A stretch of 6,881 nucleotides of DNA from contig CAMVYG010000118.1 in the NCBI GenBank assembly GCA_947171615.1, positions 1-6,881 on the forward strand, written 5' to 3'. This document shows, piece after piece, positions 5,508-6,881 of this stretch (its first letter is position 1; each line of letters opens with the position of its first letter). Source of the stretch: an uncultured Clostridia bacterium. Lineage in GTDB: Bacteria > Bacillota > Clostridia > Oscillospirales > Acutalibacteraceae. Made by a program: the position numbers and the translations under genes. The notes under the pieces were generated by a model. That model ran no database searches and was not told where the DNA came from. It saw nothing but the letters and a program-made list of their open reading frames with translations.

Positions 5508-6670
5508 AACGTGTTTTTCTCATTGTGCTGGACAGCTTTGGGATCGGTGAAATGCCTGACGCGGGGGAATACGGAGACGCAGGCAGCAATACGCTGCGGG
5601 CGATTCGGAGCAGTCCCCTGTTTTCTGTTCCCACTTTGGCAAAGCTGGGGCTGTTTCATATCCGGGGGATCGATCCTCTTTCGGAACAGGGCCTGGGTTT
5701 TTCGGGCTGCGTTGCGCGTATGAAGGAAGCTTCCCGGGGAAAGGACACCACAGTGGGCCATTGGGAGATCGGCGGGATCATTTCAGAAGATCCATTGCCC
5801 GTTTATCCTCAGGGCTTTCCTGAGGAATTCTGCCGGGAATTCTCCCGGCATACAGGACGGGGATTGCTCTGCAACCTCCCTTTTTCCGGCACGGAGGTGC
5901 TGCGAAAATTTGGAGAAAAGCATAAGCAGACCGGTGATTTGATCCTCTATACCTCGGCGGACAGCGTGTGCCAGATCGCCGCTCATGAGGAGATCGTTCC
6001 CCCGGAGCTGCTGTACCGGTATTGCGGCATTGCCAGGGAGCTTTTGCCTGTTGGGCGCGTGATCGCCAGACCCTTTACCGGGGAAGCACCGAATTTTGAG
6101 CGCACTCCGCGCAGAAAGGATTTTTCACTGCCCCCTCCGGGAAAAACCATGCTGGATGTGATCGCGGGGTCCGGGCTTTCTGTGATCAGCGTCGGAAAAA
6201 TATGGGATATCTTCGGGGGGCGGTCCATCGAAAGGGAATTTCACACGGTCGATAATCAGGACGGCATGGAAAAAACAACGGCTTTGGTTCAGGAAAGCTT
6301 TCAGGGGCTTTGCTTTGTGAACCTGGTGGATTTTGACATGAAATACGGCCATCGCAATGATGTTGATGGATATGCCGGGGCGATTTCCCAGTTTGACCGC
6401 TGGCTGGGGGAGTTTCTTCCTCTGCTGAAGGAGGAAGATCTGCTGCTGATCACCGCCGATCATGGCTGCGATCCTTCTGCCCCCGGTACCGATCACTCAC
6501 GGGAATACACGCCGATGATCGCCTGGGGAAAGTCTCTTCGTGAGGGAGTAAATTTAGGTGAGCGCAGTACCTTCTCCGATATCGGCAAAACCGTTTTGGA
6601 GTATTTGGGGTTGGAAAATTCCCTGCCCGGAACTTCCTTTCTACCTCAGATCAGACAGCCGATTTCCTAA
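5504..6670 (+). CDS. deoB: Phosphopentomutase
   Basis: An alkaline-phosphatase-superfamily mutase of 388 residues, close to the roughly 394 of Bacillus DeoB. It interconverts (deoxy)ribose-1-phosphate and the 5-phosphate, linking Udp to DeoC. Compared with the recalled B. cereus enzyme, the two-Mn site is intact: D10 (VLDSFGIG), D278 and H283 (VDFDMKYGH), D319/H320 (TADHG) and H331 (GTDHSREY). The phosphorylated threonine is T82 in GKDTTVGHWE. PDAGEYGDAGSNT (18-30), TSADSVCQIAAHEE (150-163) and GRVIARPF (184-191) are also typical. Small differences are V84 where B. cereus has Thr, and C322 in DHGC where Asn is usual. Although the frame is open further upstream, ATG 5504 gives the family N-terminus, forms ATGA with the membrane-protein gene, and follows AAAGGA (5492-5497) by 6 bases. 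It is the last gene before the terminator. Confidence 0.97.
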   Translation: MKRVFLIVLDSFGIGEMPDAGEYGDAGSNTLRAIRSSPLFSVPTLAKLGLFHIRGIDPLSEQGLGFSGCVARMKEASRGKDTTVGHWEIGGIISEDPLPVYPQGFPEEFCREFSRHTGRGLLCNLPFSGTEVLRKFGEKHKQTGDLILYTSADSVCQIAAHEEIVPPELLYRYCGIARELLPVGRVIARPFTGEAPNFERTPRRKDFSLPPPGKTMLDVIAGSGLSVISVGKIWDIFGGRSIEREFHTVDNQDGMEKTTALVQESFQGLCFVNLVDFDMKYGHRNDVDGYAGAISQFDRWLGEFLPLLKEEDLLLITADHGCDPSAPGTDHSREYTPMIAWGKSLREGVNLGERSTFSDIGKTVLEYLGLENSLPGTSFLPQIRQPIS

Positions 6671-6702
6671 GGAAAGGGTCTCTTTTTAGAAAAATGACAA
6701 AA

Positions 6703-6750
6703 CAGGGCAAAGCCGCCGGATTATGAATCGGCGACTTTGCCCTGCTTTTT
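6703..6750 (+). terminator. Rho-independent terminator after deoB
   Basis: A long hairpin starts 32 bases after the deoB stop. The perfect 10-bp outer stem CAGGGCAAAG (6703-6712) pairs with CTTTGCCCTG (6735-6744). Above a C/A mismatch it continues with CGCC/GGCG, a bulged G, and GATT/AATC closing an ATG loop. It is followed by C and a run of five T (6746-6750). An AAAA run (6699-6702) precedes the left arm, so the structure could also stop transcription arriving on the - strand. It ends the operon. Confidence 0.92.
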
Positions 6751-6839
6751 GGTGGGTTAAAGGTCCGTCGCCACCCGTGAGGGAGGCGACCGACGGCAAA
6801 ATCGGTTGGCGCAATCACAAACAAATATTTAAATCCACC
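6751..6839. repeat. Nested inverted-repeat element downstream of the terminator
   Basis: Non-coding DNA with layered self-complementarity. An outer arm GGTGGGTTAAA (6751-6761) pairs with TTTAAATCCACC (6829-6839 side), with one G-T wobble and one A-A mismatch. It encloses a compact hairpin at 6767-6790: GTCGCC, A/A mismatch, CCC, loop GTGA of GNRA type, GGG, GGCGAC. A further 5-bp pairing ACCGA/TCGGT lies at 6789-6806 and would compete with the base of that hairpin. It could be an interspersed palindromic element or a structured RNA; no coding potential was seen. Confidence 0.5.
6757..6790 (+). repeat. Direct repeat copy A
   Basis: The core CCACCCGTGAGGGAGGCGAC (6771-6790) matches copy B at 18 of 20 positions. 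The similarity extends weakly leftwards through TTAAA and TCC with a 2-base gap. The copy starts 7 bases past the terminator T-run. In this copy the sequence forms a full hairpin. Confidence 0.6.
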
Positions 6840-6859
6840 CCACCCCCGAGGGAGGCGAC
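6829..6859 (+). repeat. Direct repeat copy B, near the window edge
   Basis: The core CCACCCCCGAGGGAGGCGAC (6840-6859) differs from copy A only by CC for GT in the loop region. It is offset from copy A by 69 bases, and TTTAAATCC precedes it in a matching arrangement. The outer stem of copy A is not preserved here, so only an inner CC/GG plus CCC/GGG hairpin remains. More copies may lie beyond the window. Confidence 0.6.
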
Positions 6860-6881
6860 TCCAAATTCCCTTCTGCCGTGG

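Noticed and set aside
6806..6834. A possible + strand promoter: TTGGCG, 17-base spacing, TTAAAT.
   Set aside because: Only 4 of 6 bases match at each box, it overlaps the repeat element, and the downstream gene is not visible, so it is not supportable as a feature.
6767..6859. Two similar repeats with a unique 49-base interval, considered as a CRISPR start.
   Set aside because: Only two imperfect copies of a 20-base core are visible, the interval is itself part of an inverted repeat, and no cas genes are present.

Overview
The window carries one unidirectional, tightly packed catabolic gene train on the + strand, followed by a strong terminator and a short structured, repeat-bearing intergenic stretch. 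Protein similarity is clearly Bacillota-like: LplB/LplC-type sugar permeases, a clostridial-type uridine phosphorylase and a Bacillus-type phosphopentomutase. With AAAGGA/GAGGAGG Shine-Dalgarno sites, TTG starts and moderately high GC, this suggests a gut-type Clostridia genome. The genus cannot be fixed from this sequence.

Layout: (1) 2-1378, two permeases of a CUT1 oligosaccharide ABC importer, the first cut by the window edge; the binding protein is presumably upstream, and no ATPase follows. (2) 1384-3401, a NagA-type N-acetyl-amino-sugar-6-phosphate deacetylase overlapping a ROK-family sugar kinase that starts with TTG. (3) A 50-bp gap, 3402-3451. (4) 3452-6670, a nucleoside/deoxynucleoside catabolic block: deoC, udp, a YczE/YitT-like multipass membrane protein, and deoB. 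Every junction inside the block is a 4-base stop/start overlap. (5) 6671-6881, a rho-independent terminator at 6703-6750, then 131 bp of non-coding DNA with two direct-repeat copies and nested inverted repeats.

How the genes fit together: the importer would bring in an (amino)sugar or oligosaccharide. The ROK kinase would phosphorylate an N-acetylhexosamine, and the NagA-type enzyme would release acetate and leave the amino-sugar phosphate. In the second block Udp cleaves uridine-type nucleosides to base plus (deoxy)ribose-1-phosphate, DeoB moves the phosphate from C1 to C5, and DeoC splits deoxyribose-5-phosphate into glyceraldehyde-3-phosphate and acetaldehyde. Joining the two modules in one apparent transcription unit is the main point of interest, together with the membrane protein of unassigned function placed between udp and deoB. 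That protein is a candidate transporter for the nucleoside or base. No nagB, cytidine deaminase, regulator or recognised nucleoside transporter is visible here.
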